Positions 8,469 to 18,600 of a stretch of 64,000 nt of DNA are shown piece after piece (within the stretch, counting starts at the first letter, position 1; every line of letters begins with the position of its first letter). The DNA comes from an uncultured Muribaculaceae bacterium (GTDB lineage Bacteria > Bacteroidota > Bacteroidia > Bacteroidales > Muribaculaceae): NCBI GenBank assembly GCA_910588035.1, contig CAJUPY010000012.1, positions 8,328 to 72,327 on the forward strand, written 5' to 3'. Made by a program: the position numbers and the translations under genes. A model generated the notes under the pieces. That model did no database searches, had not been told where the DNA came from, and saw only the letters and a program-made list of their open reading frames with translations.

Positions 8469-10268
8469 ATGAAGCGCTTCATCTTGATGATGACTGCGCT
8501 TCTTGTCATATCTTTTTTCATATCTCCCACAAGGGCTCAGGTGCCCGACAATGACAATACACCGATAAAACCGACTGTCGGCGACGCCGACAGGCATCAG
8601 AGAGGCAAAATATTTCTTGAACGCGCCGACCACTTGCGTGCTGTCTCCGATGTCGAATACCAGATTCTGGTAGGTGATGTTCAATTTCGCAAAGGCGATA
8701 TGTTCATGTATTGTGACAGCGCACATTTCTATGATCAGAAAAACTCGATAGAAGCGTTCGGCAATGTAAGGATGGAACAGGGTGATACTCTTTTTGTCTA
8801 CGGTGACGAGCTTATCTACACCGACTCGACCGAGTTGGCGGTGCTTTATGCCGACAATGGCAAGAAGGTCAGGTTGATCAACCGCGACGTGGAACTGCAG
8901 ACCAATCCGTTCTACTATGACATGAGCATCGATCTGGGTTATTATGAAAACGGTGGAGTCCTGACCGACAGACAAAACCGGCTGACATCAGTTTACGGCG
9001 AATACGCACCGAACACTGCAGAAGCACTCTTCAGAGAGAATGTCGAACTCGAATCTCTGAACAAAGGTGATACCTTAAACATTTTCACCGAACAACTTTA
9101 TTATAACACAAACACACACATCGCCGAAATGGACGTTCCGTCGGTCATAACCAACCGCGACGGCAAAATCTACACCGACAGCGCGATATACAACACCGAG
9201 ACTTCGCTCGCAAATTTATATCGCCGATCTGTAGTCGTCACAACCCAGAACAACCGTCTGACTGGCGACTCGCTTATCTATGACCGCAACGCCGGTTTTG
9301 GAGAAGCATTTGGCAACATGATTCTGACCGACTCGGCCCACAACATGAAACTCACCGGTGAATATGGGTTCTACAACGAGTTGACCGACAGCGCGTTTGT
9401 GACCGGCCGCGCGCTTGCAAAGGAATATTCCCAAGGTGACACCCTCTACCTCCACGGAGACACGATACGCACTTTTGCCGTCATCACACCTCCGGCCGAA
9501 ATTGACTCAGTCTTCGTTCCGGCCGACACCACCCATTATCTCGTGGCTGCCCACCGGGTCAAATTCTATCGTTCAGACATGCAGGGAATATGTGACTCGA
9601 TGACTTTTGTGCAAAAAGACTCGATGCTGCACCTCGACATTCACCCCATTGTCTGGAGTGACAACCGTCAGATTTTCGGCAACAAGATTTTGGTTCATCT
9701 CAATGACTCGACCGTCGACTATGCTCATCTGCCCGATTTCGGTTTCATGGCCGAAGAAATCGAAGAGGGGTTCTATCAACAGCTGACAGGTAAGGAAATG
9801 ATGGCTATATTTGAAAACGGAGAACTAAGAAAACTCGACGTCAGCGGCAATGTAGAGGCTGTCTCGTTTCCTGAAGAAGCAGATTCGACCTACAATAAAT
9901 TCGCCACTCTTGAAAGCAGTTTTCTGTCGGCACTTTTCAAAGGAAGGGCACTCGAGCGCATGAAAACATGGCCTGAGTCATCAAGCGTGATCACTCCGTT
10001 GTATCTGGCCAAACGCGCCGACCTCTACCTCAAACAATTCAACTGGTATCCGACACTCCGGCCGACTTCACCCGAAGATGTGTTTGTCATAACCGAAGAA
10101 TTCATCAATCTGATGAAAGAACCGGTAAAGGCCACCACATCGCGTCCGGGCATGTCTCAACCCCGTCCCGGAAAAATTAATAACAAACGTGCGGGCCTCA
10201 ACGATCTGAAGGCTCCGCCACCAATCAATGATCAGCAACCCAATGACAATGAACAGCCAGCATCTTAA
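8469..10268 (+). CDS. OstA/LptA-like exported protein
   Basis: Member of the Bacteroidetes OstA-like family (OstA_2 in Pfam terms), related to LptA and the N-terminal part of LptD, which carry lipopolysaccharide across the periplasm on a beta-jellyroll. Starting at ATG 8469 (MKRFILMMTALLVI) there is a signal peptide ending near TRAQ. The body is a succession of jellyroll-like strands with recurrent D-S/T and G-D-T-L patterns (VQFRKGDMFMYCDSAHFY, GNVRMEQGDTLFVYGDEL). The frame is open back to ATG 8430, which would lengthen the signal peptide n-region by 13 residues. The Pro/Arg/Asn-rich C-terminus overlaps the next gene. Its place between a SurA-like chaperone and an AsmA-like protein suggests outer-membrane biogenesis. 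Confidence 0.85.
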   Translation: MKRFILMMTALLVISFFISPTRAQVPDNDNTPIKPTVGDADRHQRGKIFLERADHLRAVSDVEYQILVGDVQFRKGDMFMYCDSAHFYDQKNSIEAFGNVRMEQGDTLFVYGDELIYTDSTELAVLYADNGKKVRLINRDVELQTNPFYYDMSIDLGYYENGGVLTDRQNRLTSVYGEYAPNTAEALFRENVELESLNKGDTLNIFTEQLYYNTNTHIAEMDVPSVITNRDGKIYTDSAIYNTETSLANLYRRSVVVTTQNNRLTGDSLIYDRNAGFGEAFGNMILTDSAHNMKLTGEYGFYNELTDSAFVTGRALAKEYSQGDTLYLHGDTIRTFAVITPPAEIDSVFVPADTTHYLVAAHRVKFYRSDMQGICDSMTFVQKDSMLHLDIHPIVWSDNRQIFGNKILVHLNDSTVDYAHLPDFGFMAEEIEEGFYQQLTGKEMMAIFENGELRKLDVSGNVEAVSFPEEADSTYNKFATLESSFLSALFKGRALERMKTWPESSSVITPLYLAKRADLYLKQFNWYPTLRPTSPEDVFVITEEFINLMKEPVKATTSRPGMSQPRPGKINNKRAGLNDLKAPPPINDQQPNDNEQPAS

Positions 10269-11541
10269 CGACCTGATGTCGTTTCTCGACAACAGTCCCT
10301 GTAACTTCTTCGCCGTTAAAACGATAAGCCGCATTCTCGATGAGAATGGGTTCACCCGTCTTGATCCGCGCGATAAGTGGAATCTCAAGAAAGAAGGCAA
10401 ATATTACTTCACTAAAAACGATTCGGCTCTGTTTGCTTTTGTCACGGCAGCCGAAACTGTCGAGAACGGGTTCAAGATAATCTCGGCCCACAGCGATTCT
10501 CCCGGATTCCGCATCAAGCCGAATGCCGAGATGCTGACCGACGGAAATATATTGAAATTAAACACCGAGGTCTATGGAGGTCCTATTCTATACACCTGGT
10601 TTGATCGCCCGCTGTCAATTGCCGGACGCGTGATTGTCAAGACCGATGACCCGCTCCGTCCCGAGACCCGATTGCTGAAAATAGATCGTCCGGTGTTGAC
10701 AATTCCTCATCTTGCAATTCATTTCAACCGCGCGGTCAACGACGGTAATCCTCTTTCAAAACAGAAAGACATGCTTCCTGTCATCGCTAAATTAAATGAC
10801 ATTGCAGAAAAAGACAATTTCATTCTCAATCTCATAGCAGGTGAACTTCACGTCAATGCCTCTGACATTCTCGACTTCGACCTGTCACTCTATGATACAA
10901 CTCCGGCCTGCACTGTCGGTGTAAACAACGAATTTCTGACATCAGGTCGCATTGACGATCTCGAAATGGCACACGCAGCCGTGACCGCACTTCTTGAGTC
11001 AGAATCAACCCACATGACCCGCATAGCTGCCATTTTTGACAACGAAGAAACCGGAAGCGGGACCAAACAGGGTGCCTGCTCTCCTGTCTTGATGAATCTG
11101 CTGATGAGAATAAACGAATCTTACGGCGGAAATTTCGAAAGCTATGTGAGAGCGGTCAACTCTTCATTCATGATTTCTGCCGACAACGCCCACGGTGTTC
11201 ACCCAAACTATGTCGAGAAACAAGATCCGACCAACCATCCTGTGCTCGGTCAAGGACCTGTCATCAAGATCAACGCCAACTGCAAATATATGACCGATGC
11301 CGATTCAGCAGCTGTCTTCAAAGCAATTTGCCAACGCGCTGGTGTTCCTTGCCAGACATTTGTAAACCACAGCGACGTGGCAGGCGGATCTACGCTCGGA
11401 AACATTCTGACTTCTCAGATAGATCTCAGAGGTGTCGACATGGGTGCTGCACAATGGGCAATGCATTCTGTACGCGAGACAGCAGCCGTCGCCGACATCG
11501 ACTACACGATTGCCGCGTTCAGAGAATTTTTCAATTGCTGA
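10249..11541 (+). CDS. M18 family aminopeptidase
   Basis: Cytoplasmic zinc aminopeptidase of the M18 (aspartyl aminopeptidase, ApeB/PepC) family that trims N-terminal residues from peptides. The characteristic metal-site segments are all present: SAHSDSPGFRIKPN, TSGRIDDLEMAHAA, FDNEETGSG and the final NHSDVAGGSTLGN; length (about 430) is normal. Three in-frame ATG codons lie at 10228, 10243 and 10249; I choose 10249 (MNSQHLNDLMSFLDNSP), which gives the usual N-terminus and a 20-base overlap with the OstA-like gene. Only 9 bases separate it from the next gene. It is the only clearly non-envelope enzyme besides the helicase in this operon. Confidence 0.92.
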   Translation: MNSQHLNDLMSFLDNSPCNFFAVKTISRILDENGFTRLDPRDKWNLKKEGKYYFTKNDSALFAFVTAAETVENGFKIISAHSDSPGFRIKPNAEMLTDGNILKLNTEVYGGPILYTWFDRPLSIAGRVIVKTDDPLRPETRLLKIDRPVLTIPHLAIHFNRAVNDGNPLSKQKDMLPVIAKLNDIAEKDNFILNLIAGELHVNASDILDFDLSLYDTTPACTVGVNNEFLTSGRIDDLEMAHAAVTALLESESTHMTRIAAIFDNEETGSGTKQGACSPVLMNLLMRINESYGGNFESYVRAVNSSFMISADNAHGVHPNYVEKQDPTNHPVLGQGPVIKINANCKYMTDADSAAVFKAICQRAGVPCQTFVNHSDVAGGSTLGNILTSQIDLRGVDMGAAQWAMHSVRETAAVADIDYTIAAFREFFNC

Positions 11542-11550
11542 TTCCACACC

Positions 11551-12282
11551 ATGAAACGAATATTATTTTTCGCGGCACTGATGCCGTGGCTTGTCGTTTC
11601 ATGTGGCGAAGCCGACAATAAAAACTCCGGGGCAGACGATCAGCCTGTCGATCTGAGTTTTCTCGACAATGACAGCACCTGCAATCCCTATCTTGTCAAA
11701 TTTGATTCGATGCCAGACGGCGGACAAAAGATCAAGATAAACAGCGTCGGCCCTCTCGCGAGGACGTTCAACGACAGCAACTACCGCCACTTGGCTGCCG
11801 CGACTGAAAACGGCATTACACCGATCGATTCAACTCCGATGGCATGGCATCTGCGGAAACCGCTGGTTAAAATCGAGACCTGCCGCAACTATTATGTAGA
11901 CGATCTGACCTTCTCGCTCCCCTATCTTGTGCCGGAAGCGAGAGATCTGCTCGACGACATAGGCCGCACGTTTATCGACACACTCAACGCACGTGGTGGC
12001 GGACACTACCGCATCAAGGTGACAAGCGCACTACGCACCCCTGCAACAATAGCCAGACTCAGACGCCGAAACCGTAATGCCGTCGACTCTTCTGCCCACA
12101 GTTTCGGCACGACGTTTGACATCAGCTACGCCAAATTCATCTGCGACTCAGTCAACATTCCACGCACGCAAGAAGACCTGAAAAATCTGCTCGGCGAAAT
12201 TTTGCAACAATATCGCATCGAAAACCGTTGCTATGTCAAATATGAACGCCGACAAGGGTGTTTTCACATAACTGTCAGATAA
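11551..12282 (+). CDS. DUF5715-type lipoprotein with M15 peptidase-like zinc motif
   Basis: A signal peptide ends in a lipobox (LVVSC, Cys18), so the protein is predicted to be lipid-anchored. The C-terminal half carries the signature of the M15 D-alanyl-D-alanine peptidase fold: Ser-x-x-Arg (SALR, Arg162), SxHxxGxxxD (His183, Asp190) and a last His (His239 in CFHITVR), the expected three zinc ligands. The Glu found three residues before the last His in VanX/VanY-type enzymes is absent here, although the phage M15_3 type ends similarly (FxHxxxR). A role in trimming or binding peptidoglycan peptides is inference. It lies 9 bases after the aminopeptidase and 3 bases before the AsmA-like gene, clearly in the same operon. 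Confidence 0.75.
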   Translation: MKRILFFAALMPWLVVSCGEADNKNSGADDQPVDLSFLDNDSTCNPYLVKFDSMPDGGQKIKINSVGPLARTFNDSNYRHLAAATENGITPIDSTPMAWHLRKPLVKIETCRNYYVDDLTFSLPYLVPEARDLLDDIGRTFIDTLNARGGGHYRIKVTSALRTPATIARLRRRNRNAVDSSAHSFGTTFDISYAKFICDSVNIPRTQEDLKNLLGEILQQYRIENRCYVKYERRQGCFHITVR

Positions 12283-12285
12283 CAG

Positions 12286-15200
12286 ATGCAAGAAGATCTG
12301 AAAATCAAAAACGATAACGAAAACAAGAAATCAAAGTCACCGCTGTGGCTTAAAATACTTAAATTCACCGGCTGGACAATTTTTGCAATTGTCGCGTCGG
12401 TCGTTTTACTTTGCACTCTGGCCGTCTGGATACTGACCCCGGCGCAACTCACCCCCTTGGTCGAACGCACGGCCACAGACTATCTTGACGCAGATGTAAA
12501 GATCAAAAAGGTTGAACTGACCTTCTGGCACACGTTTCCCAAAATGACACTCGACATCGACTCTGTGTCTGTCGTCAGCCGTTCTCTCAACAATCTGCCT
12601 GACAGCATAAGAATGACATTGCCGCCTGATGTCGATTCGCTGCTTTCGGTCGGTCGTTTCCACGGAGGCATTAATATCGCAGCTCTTCCTTTGGGAAAAA
12701 TCGCGTTATATGATCTGATCATTGAAAATCCGAATGTCAACCTTGTTAAAATCAACGATAATTCGGCGAATTATCTGATCGTGCCTCAAAGTGACGAGAA
12801 AACCGACAGCTCGACGACAGTAATTCCCGACATAACCATAAACCGGTTTTCAATCACCGGGGCATACCCTGTGCGTTACCGGTCTCTCAACGACTCAGTA
12901 GATGTCGAGATTTATCTCAATGACATTGATTTCAGAGGAGCCGACCGACCCGACTACCGGCTCACGGTCAAAGCCGAAGGTCGTTCGCCGATGCTCGGAA
13001 ACTTCAACCTCGACAATCTTCCAGTCAATCTCGACGGCAAAATATCATGGTCGCCTGAAGTACCCGATGCTTTGTCGATAAACCGATTCACCATTCAGGC
13101 CGACTCGCTCACGGCCGAATTTTCAACTGACATAAGCTACGACGAGGCAATCAGGTTCAACACGTTTGAAATCGAACTTAAAGACTGCAGTGCAAGCTAT
13201 CTGCTGTCGTTGATACCCGATCGATTGTCCGACCTTGGAAATGAAACAGAAACAGACATGCGGTTCACAATCAAGGCCAAGCTTTCAGAACCTTACGTCT
13301 ACGACATTACCGACACGGTGACATCGATACCATCACTCCGGGCTGAAATCGACATTCCCCCATGTCATTTAAAATGGAAACAGCTCAATCTCAATAAATT
13401 CAGGCTTGCAGCAAATGCCGACATTGACGGTGACAGCCTTGATCTATCGGTTTTGAACATTGATGATTTTGAAGTTTCAGGCAAATCTATCAAATTTGAC
13501 ATGGCCGGAAAAATCAAGACACCTCTTAGCGATCCATTTGTCGATGCAAACATGACCGCAAACATTGATTTCTCAATGTTACCCGACTTGCTGATACATA
13601 AATTCGCATCGACATTGACCGGAAAAGTCTCAGCCGATGTATCACTCAGAATGCACCGGAGCGACCTCTCTCCAAACAGATTCCATAAACTGAAAGTAAA
13701 AGGCGACATTGACCTCGATGATTTCAAATTCGTTTCTCTCGACTCGATAACCCGCGCCACAGCCAAGGGAGGTTGCTTTCAGTTTGGCACAAATATGAAA
13801 TTCATAAACGACAACCGTCCGGCCGTTGACTCTCTTTTGACCGCATCTATAAAAATAGACTCGGCATCTGTCATCAGCGGCCCCATCACGCTGACCGCAT
13901 CGGCACTCAAGGCCGGAATCGGCACCCGCCTTACAGCCGAACGGCCCGATTCATCAACCCTTGTTCCGTTTGGCGGACTCATCTCATTCACCCGCTTTAC
14001 GGTCGACGACAGAAATGACAGCATCAGACTCAGACTCCGCGATGTCTCATGCCGGGCCTCACTGACCCGTTTTGAAGGTATAAAAAATTCGCCGCTGCTC
14101 GCCCTTAACTTTGACGCCGGACGCATTTTCGGAAACGAACGCCGCAATTTTGTCGGATTGACAAAGGGGCATGCCGACCTGAGGCTTCACCTGCGTAAAC
14201 GAAACAGACCTCAACTGACCGATTCGGCAAGAATGGCCATGCGTCGCAGAAACACCGATGTCAATAAGAGCTCAGATCTTGACATTGAAGTGGATTCAGG
14301 ATTGAAAGCAGCACTACAGCGTTGGGATCTACGCGGATCACTGAAAGCTGAGCAGGGCCGGTTTATCACGCCCGCGCTCCCTGTAATGAACCGTCTGTCA
14401 AACGTTGACCTCCGGTTCTCAACCGACTCTGTCACACTAACCGACCTTAACTACCGGATGGGGCACAGTGACTTCATTGTCAACGGCTGTGTCAGCAACA
14501 TCCGACGGGCACTCTCACGCCGCCGCAACAACACCCTGAAGGTAAACTTCACCGTCAAGAGCGATACAATCGACATAAACCAGATAAGCCGTCTGCTCAT
14601 GAGCGGCGGAGCGACATTTGCCGACACCGGCAATTTCGGATCTGAAGATGAGATTCCCGATGAGATGCCGAAGGAAATCGAATCAGACGACTCAGTGTCG
14701 ACGGCATTCATCGTTCCGGCCAATCTCTCCGCCAATCTGATTGTGAAAGCCGAAAATGTAATCTACACCGACCTCGTTCTTAACGACTTCAGCGGTCAGG
14801 TGCTGGTAGAGAACAGTGCGGTAAACCTCCACAATCTGTCGGCGTCGACCGACATAGGCTCACTGAATCTGACTGCCTTGTATTCCGCACCAGATAAAAA
14901 GGATATTCAGTTTGGTCTCGGCCTGAAAATCGATAAATTCCACCTTGACAAAATGACGGCTCTTGTTCCGGCAATAGACACACTGATGCCAATGCTCCAC
15001 GATTTCAGCGGCATTATAAATGCCGACATAGCCGCGACCTCCCAGATCGACTCGTCGATGAACTTCGTCATGCCTACGCTTCAGGCTGCAATCAAACTGT
15101 CAGGCGACAGCCTTGTGCTGCTTGATGCCGACACTTTCAAGTCGCTGTCAAAGTGGCTGATGTTCAAAAACAAGAAACACAACATGATTGACAAAATGTC

Positions 15201-15654
15201 GGTCGAGATGGTGATAGACAATTCGACACTTGAAATTTTCCCCTTCATTTTCGACATAGACCGATACAAGCTCGGTGTCATGGGCAGCAACGATCTCGCG
15301 ATGAATCTCAACTACCACATCTCGGTGTTGAAGTCTCCGATGCCGTTCAAGTTCGGAATCAACATCAAAGGAAATGTCGACGACATGAAAATCAGGCTTG
15401 GAGGAGCTAAATTCAAAGGTAACAATGTCATCGAGCGTGTGTCAATAGCCGATACCACACGCATCAATCTTGTCAACCAGATTGAAAATGTGTTCAGACG
15501 CAGTGCCAGGACACGTCTCAGTCTAAATCGACGTAAAATTTCAAATGACATGTCGATCGAACCCGACATGATATCGGCCGAAGATTCGGCGATGATGATC
15601 AAGGAAGGGTTCATAGACGCTCCGGCAACACCCGACACGACAGCCGTTAAATGA
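12286..15654 (+). CDS. Large AsmA-family protein
   Basis: A 1122-residue AsmA-like protein. Studied relatives (AsmA, TamB, YhdP) form long hydrophobic grooves that bridge the periplasm and move phospholipids to the outer membrane. After a charged cytoplasmic start there is one transmembrane segment (about residues 25-52), the typical N-terminal AsmA block (LTPAQLTPLVERTATDYLD then VELTFWHTFPKMTLDIDSV), and then hundreds of residues of alternating beta-strands. The C-terminal part returns to the AsmA signature (YHISVLKSPMPFKFGINIKG, then NVDDMKIRLG). Its stop overlaps the next start in ATGA. Placement after SurA-like and OstA-like genes supports outer-membrane lipid or protein homeostasis. Confidence 0.85.
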   Translation: MQEDLKIKNDNENKKSKSPLWLKILKFTGWTIFAIVASVVLLCTLAVWILTPAQLTPLVERTATDYLDADVKIKKVELTFWHTFPKMTLDIDSVSVVSRSLNNLPDSIRMTLPPDVDSLLSVGRFHGGINIAALPLGKIALYDLIIENPNVNLVKINDNSANYLIVPQSDEKTDSSTTVIPDITINRFSITGAYPVRYRSLNDSVDVEIYLNDIDFRGADRPDYRLTVKAEGRSPMLGNFNLDNLPVNLDGKISWSPEVPDALSINRFTIQADSLTAEFSTDISYDEAIRFNTFEIELKDCSASYLLSLIPDRLSDLGNETETDMRFTIKAKLSEPYVYDITDTVTSIPSLRAEIDIPPCHLKWKQLNLNKFRLAANADIDGDSLDLSVLNIDDFEVSGKSIKFDMAGKIKTPLSDPFVDANMTANIDFSMLPDLLIHKFASTLTGKVSADVSLRMHRSDLSPNRFHKLKVKGDIDLDDFKFVSLDSITRATAKGGCFQFGTNMKFINDNRPAVDSLLTASIKIDSASVISGPITLTASALKAGIGTRLTAERPDSSTLVPFGGLISFTRFTVDDRNDSIRLRLRDVSCRASLTRFEGIKNSPLLALNFDAGRIFGNERRNFVGLTKGHADLRLHLRKRNRPQLTDSARMAMRRRNTDVNKSSDLDIEVDSGLKAALQRWDLRGSLKAEQGRFITPALPVMNRLSNVDLRFSTDSVTLTDLNYRMGHSDFIVNGCVSNIRRALSRRRNNTLKVNFTVKSDTIDINQISRLLMSGGATFADTGNFGSEDEIPDEMPKEIESDDSVSTAFIVPANLSANLIVKAENVIYTDLVLNDFSGQVLVENSAVNLHNLSASTDIGSLNLTALYSAPDKKDIQFGLGLKIDKFHLDKMTALVPAIDTLMPMLHDFSGIINADIAATSQIDSSMNFVMPTLQAAIKLSGDSLVLLDADTFKSLSKWLMFKNKKHNMIDKMSVEMVIDNSTLEIFPFIFDIDRYKLGVMGSNDLAMNLNYHISVLKSPMPFKFGINIKGNVDDMKIRLGGAKFKGNNVIERVSIADTTRINLVNQIENVFRRSARTRLSLNRRKISNDMSIEPDMISAEDSAMMIKEGFIDAPATPDTTAVK

Positions 15655-18600
15655 AAAAAGAACTTGCCGCTAACATTTTCTCGACCGTAGCCTCATTGTT
15701 TGACAGCGATGATAGCTTGCGCACACGCTATTCCGAGATCAACAGTGAATTTTGCCGCCTTGCCGATCTTCTGACCCGCGATGTCTCAATCTCGTTCTCA
15801 GGTATTCTCCCAAGAGTCGATTTCCTGATAAGGTCAAACAGCGACAAGCCCGGCATGAGAGAGGTGGCTCCATACGTGCACGCGCTCCGGTTCAGGCTTC
15901 ATAACTTAGACGGAACCGACGATCTGACATTATCGGAGAATTTCAGTCATGACCTCACCACACTTGCCCGTTGGACATCAATTCTGCTTGATGTCTCTAT
16001 TCCGGCTGCACTTTCTGTAAAATTCCCTAAGATCAGGCAACGCCTCTCCGGCCATAACCGCCACCAAAGCTGCCGGCGACTTATAGTTGACATGGCCGAT
16101 GAACAGCTATTGTCTTGCCGGTCCGATTCAGAACAGATGGAATTTGTCAAGGTTAGTCTTAACCACGAGATAGCCGGAACAAAATATGACTTCACGTATC
16201 TGAGACCGTCTATATATGCCGGATCCCAGATCAACATAATTTCCGGAGAACGGGAAAATGACACATTCTATCCTGAACTCATAGTTCTCGAACCCGACTA
16301 CCTGGTAGATATCTCGGGAATCGCAGCGTGTTTCGAGACATATGCCACGTCGCCCGATGTAGCTTTGATCAACAAAATAAAACCGGAGACAGTCAGCGGT
16401 GCCGCTCTTCTGGGTAATTTTTCCGGCGAACTTCTCGACGAGGCGATGCACCGGAAGGAAGATAAACCGTTTGACTACCGTGAGGCTATAAAGTCGTTCT
16501 CATCACGAAACGCCTTGAAAATAGCAGCCTGTGAAGATATGCCCGATGATTTCCATTTGCTGGCTCAGGCTCAACAACACAACATCGAGAACGCGATCAG
16601 AAAAGCCCTTCCCCACTCCGGATCGTTCAAACGCGACCTTGTCGTGCTCGAACCGTCGTTTTTCTGTGAAGCTCTCGGACTGCAAGGACGTATGGACATG
16701 CTTCAGACTGATTTCTCATTGCTGATAGAACAGAAATCGGGCAAAGGAGAAAACTGGAGACCCCCGTTCATAAAACCGCTGCATAAAGAGCAACACTATG
16801 TTCAGCTTCTCTTGTATCAGGCATTACTACACTATGGTTTTGACATCGCAAACGGTCGTATAAACTCGTTTCTGCTTTATTCCAAATATGAACAGCCGCT
16901 GCTCAAACTCGGCAATTCACCACGGTTGCTCTCAAAGGCAATGGAAATCAGAAATCAGATCGCGGCACGTGAGTTCGAATATGCCTCTACCGGATTCAAA
17001 CGTCTGACCGATCTTAGTCCTGACCGCCTCAACCTGAACAATGTCACGGGAACATTGTGGGAAAAATTCACAGCTCCTCAACTCAGATCACTTCTATCGC
17101 CCCTTCACACAGCCGATGAAATCACGCGCCGCTATGTCTTGAGGTTCATGAGATTCATTGCAATGGAGCATATGTGCGCCAAAACCGGATTTAATTCCGA
17201 CACATCGACTTCGGGGTTTTCGGGTGCGTGGTCAGTGCCACACAGCGACAAAAAAAATGCGGGAGACATCATCGACAACCTGACCGTCGACTCTTTTGAA
17301 AGAGATGAAAACGGAAGCATCACTTCTGTTGTTCTACTGACTCCCGAAAACGAATCGACCGACGATTCAAATTTCAGACCCGGAGACATCGTTGTTCTAT
17401 ATTCCTATCGTGAAGGGACGTCCCCCGACATGAGACGTTCAATAGCGATACGCCCTTCAGTAACCGGAATCGGCGGACGCGAGATAAAACTGAAACTGCG
17501 TCAGCCACAGTCGAGCGAAGTTTTGCTCAACCTCAAATCCCACTATGCGATCGAGCACGACTACCTCGACTCGGCGACCCGCTCCCAATATCGGGCGGTC
17601 TACTCTCTTCTAACGGCACCCGACCGTAGAGTCAAACTGATTCTCGGCTTACGCGAGCCTGAAGTTGACAAGTCAATAACCTTGCGCGGAGATTACGGAA
17701 CATTCAACGAACCGGTGCTTAAAGCAAAACAGTCACGCGACATTTTCATGATTATCGGACCTCCCGGAACCGGAAAAACCTCACACGGTCTTGTCAATAT
17801 TCTTATTGAAGAACTGACAGAAGAAAAATGTTCCGTTCTTCTGACAGCCTACACTAACCGCGCGGTCGATGAAATCTGCTCACAACTCGACAGCCACGGA
17901 ATCGATTACATCAGAATAGGCTATGAGCCTGGCTGCGCACCACAACACCGCGATCATCTGCTCGAACATCGCGCAGGCAAGAGATCGACAATCAATGATT
18001 TCAGAAATGTCATTGCAGAGACACGCGTGATTGTCGGAACGACACAGGCTTTTTCGGCATCATCTCAGATTTTCTCTATCAAACAATTCTCACTTGCCAT
18101 TGTCGATGAGGCGTCGCAGATACTGGAACCCAATTTGCTCAACCTGTTGTGTGCGGTCAACAACGGTGTTCCGGCAATAGGGCGATTCGTGTTGATCGGA
18201 GACCATAAACAGCTGCCTGCAGTAGTCAGACAACCGGTCGAGCAATCGAGAGTTGACGACAGACTGCTTGACAAAATAAATCTGACCGACTGCCGCCGTT
18301 CGTTTTTCGAACGCTATCTGTCGCTTGCCGGTGACCAAAACATCCACATGCTCAAAAGCCAGGGGCGCATGCACGAGCAAATTGCCACGATCGCATCACA
18401 GATGTTCTATGGCAACAGTCTGTCGGCCATTCCCCTCCCCCACCAAAAAGAGCGACTGATCCCGACAGGGAGTGATACACACTTCGGCTCAATGCTCGAC
18501 AATAGCCGCGTCTCTTTTGTAAATGTCATTCCCGACCCAAGCGACTTCTGCGGCAATGCCAATAACGCCGAAGCTACGGTCATTGCAGAAGTCATGTCGG

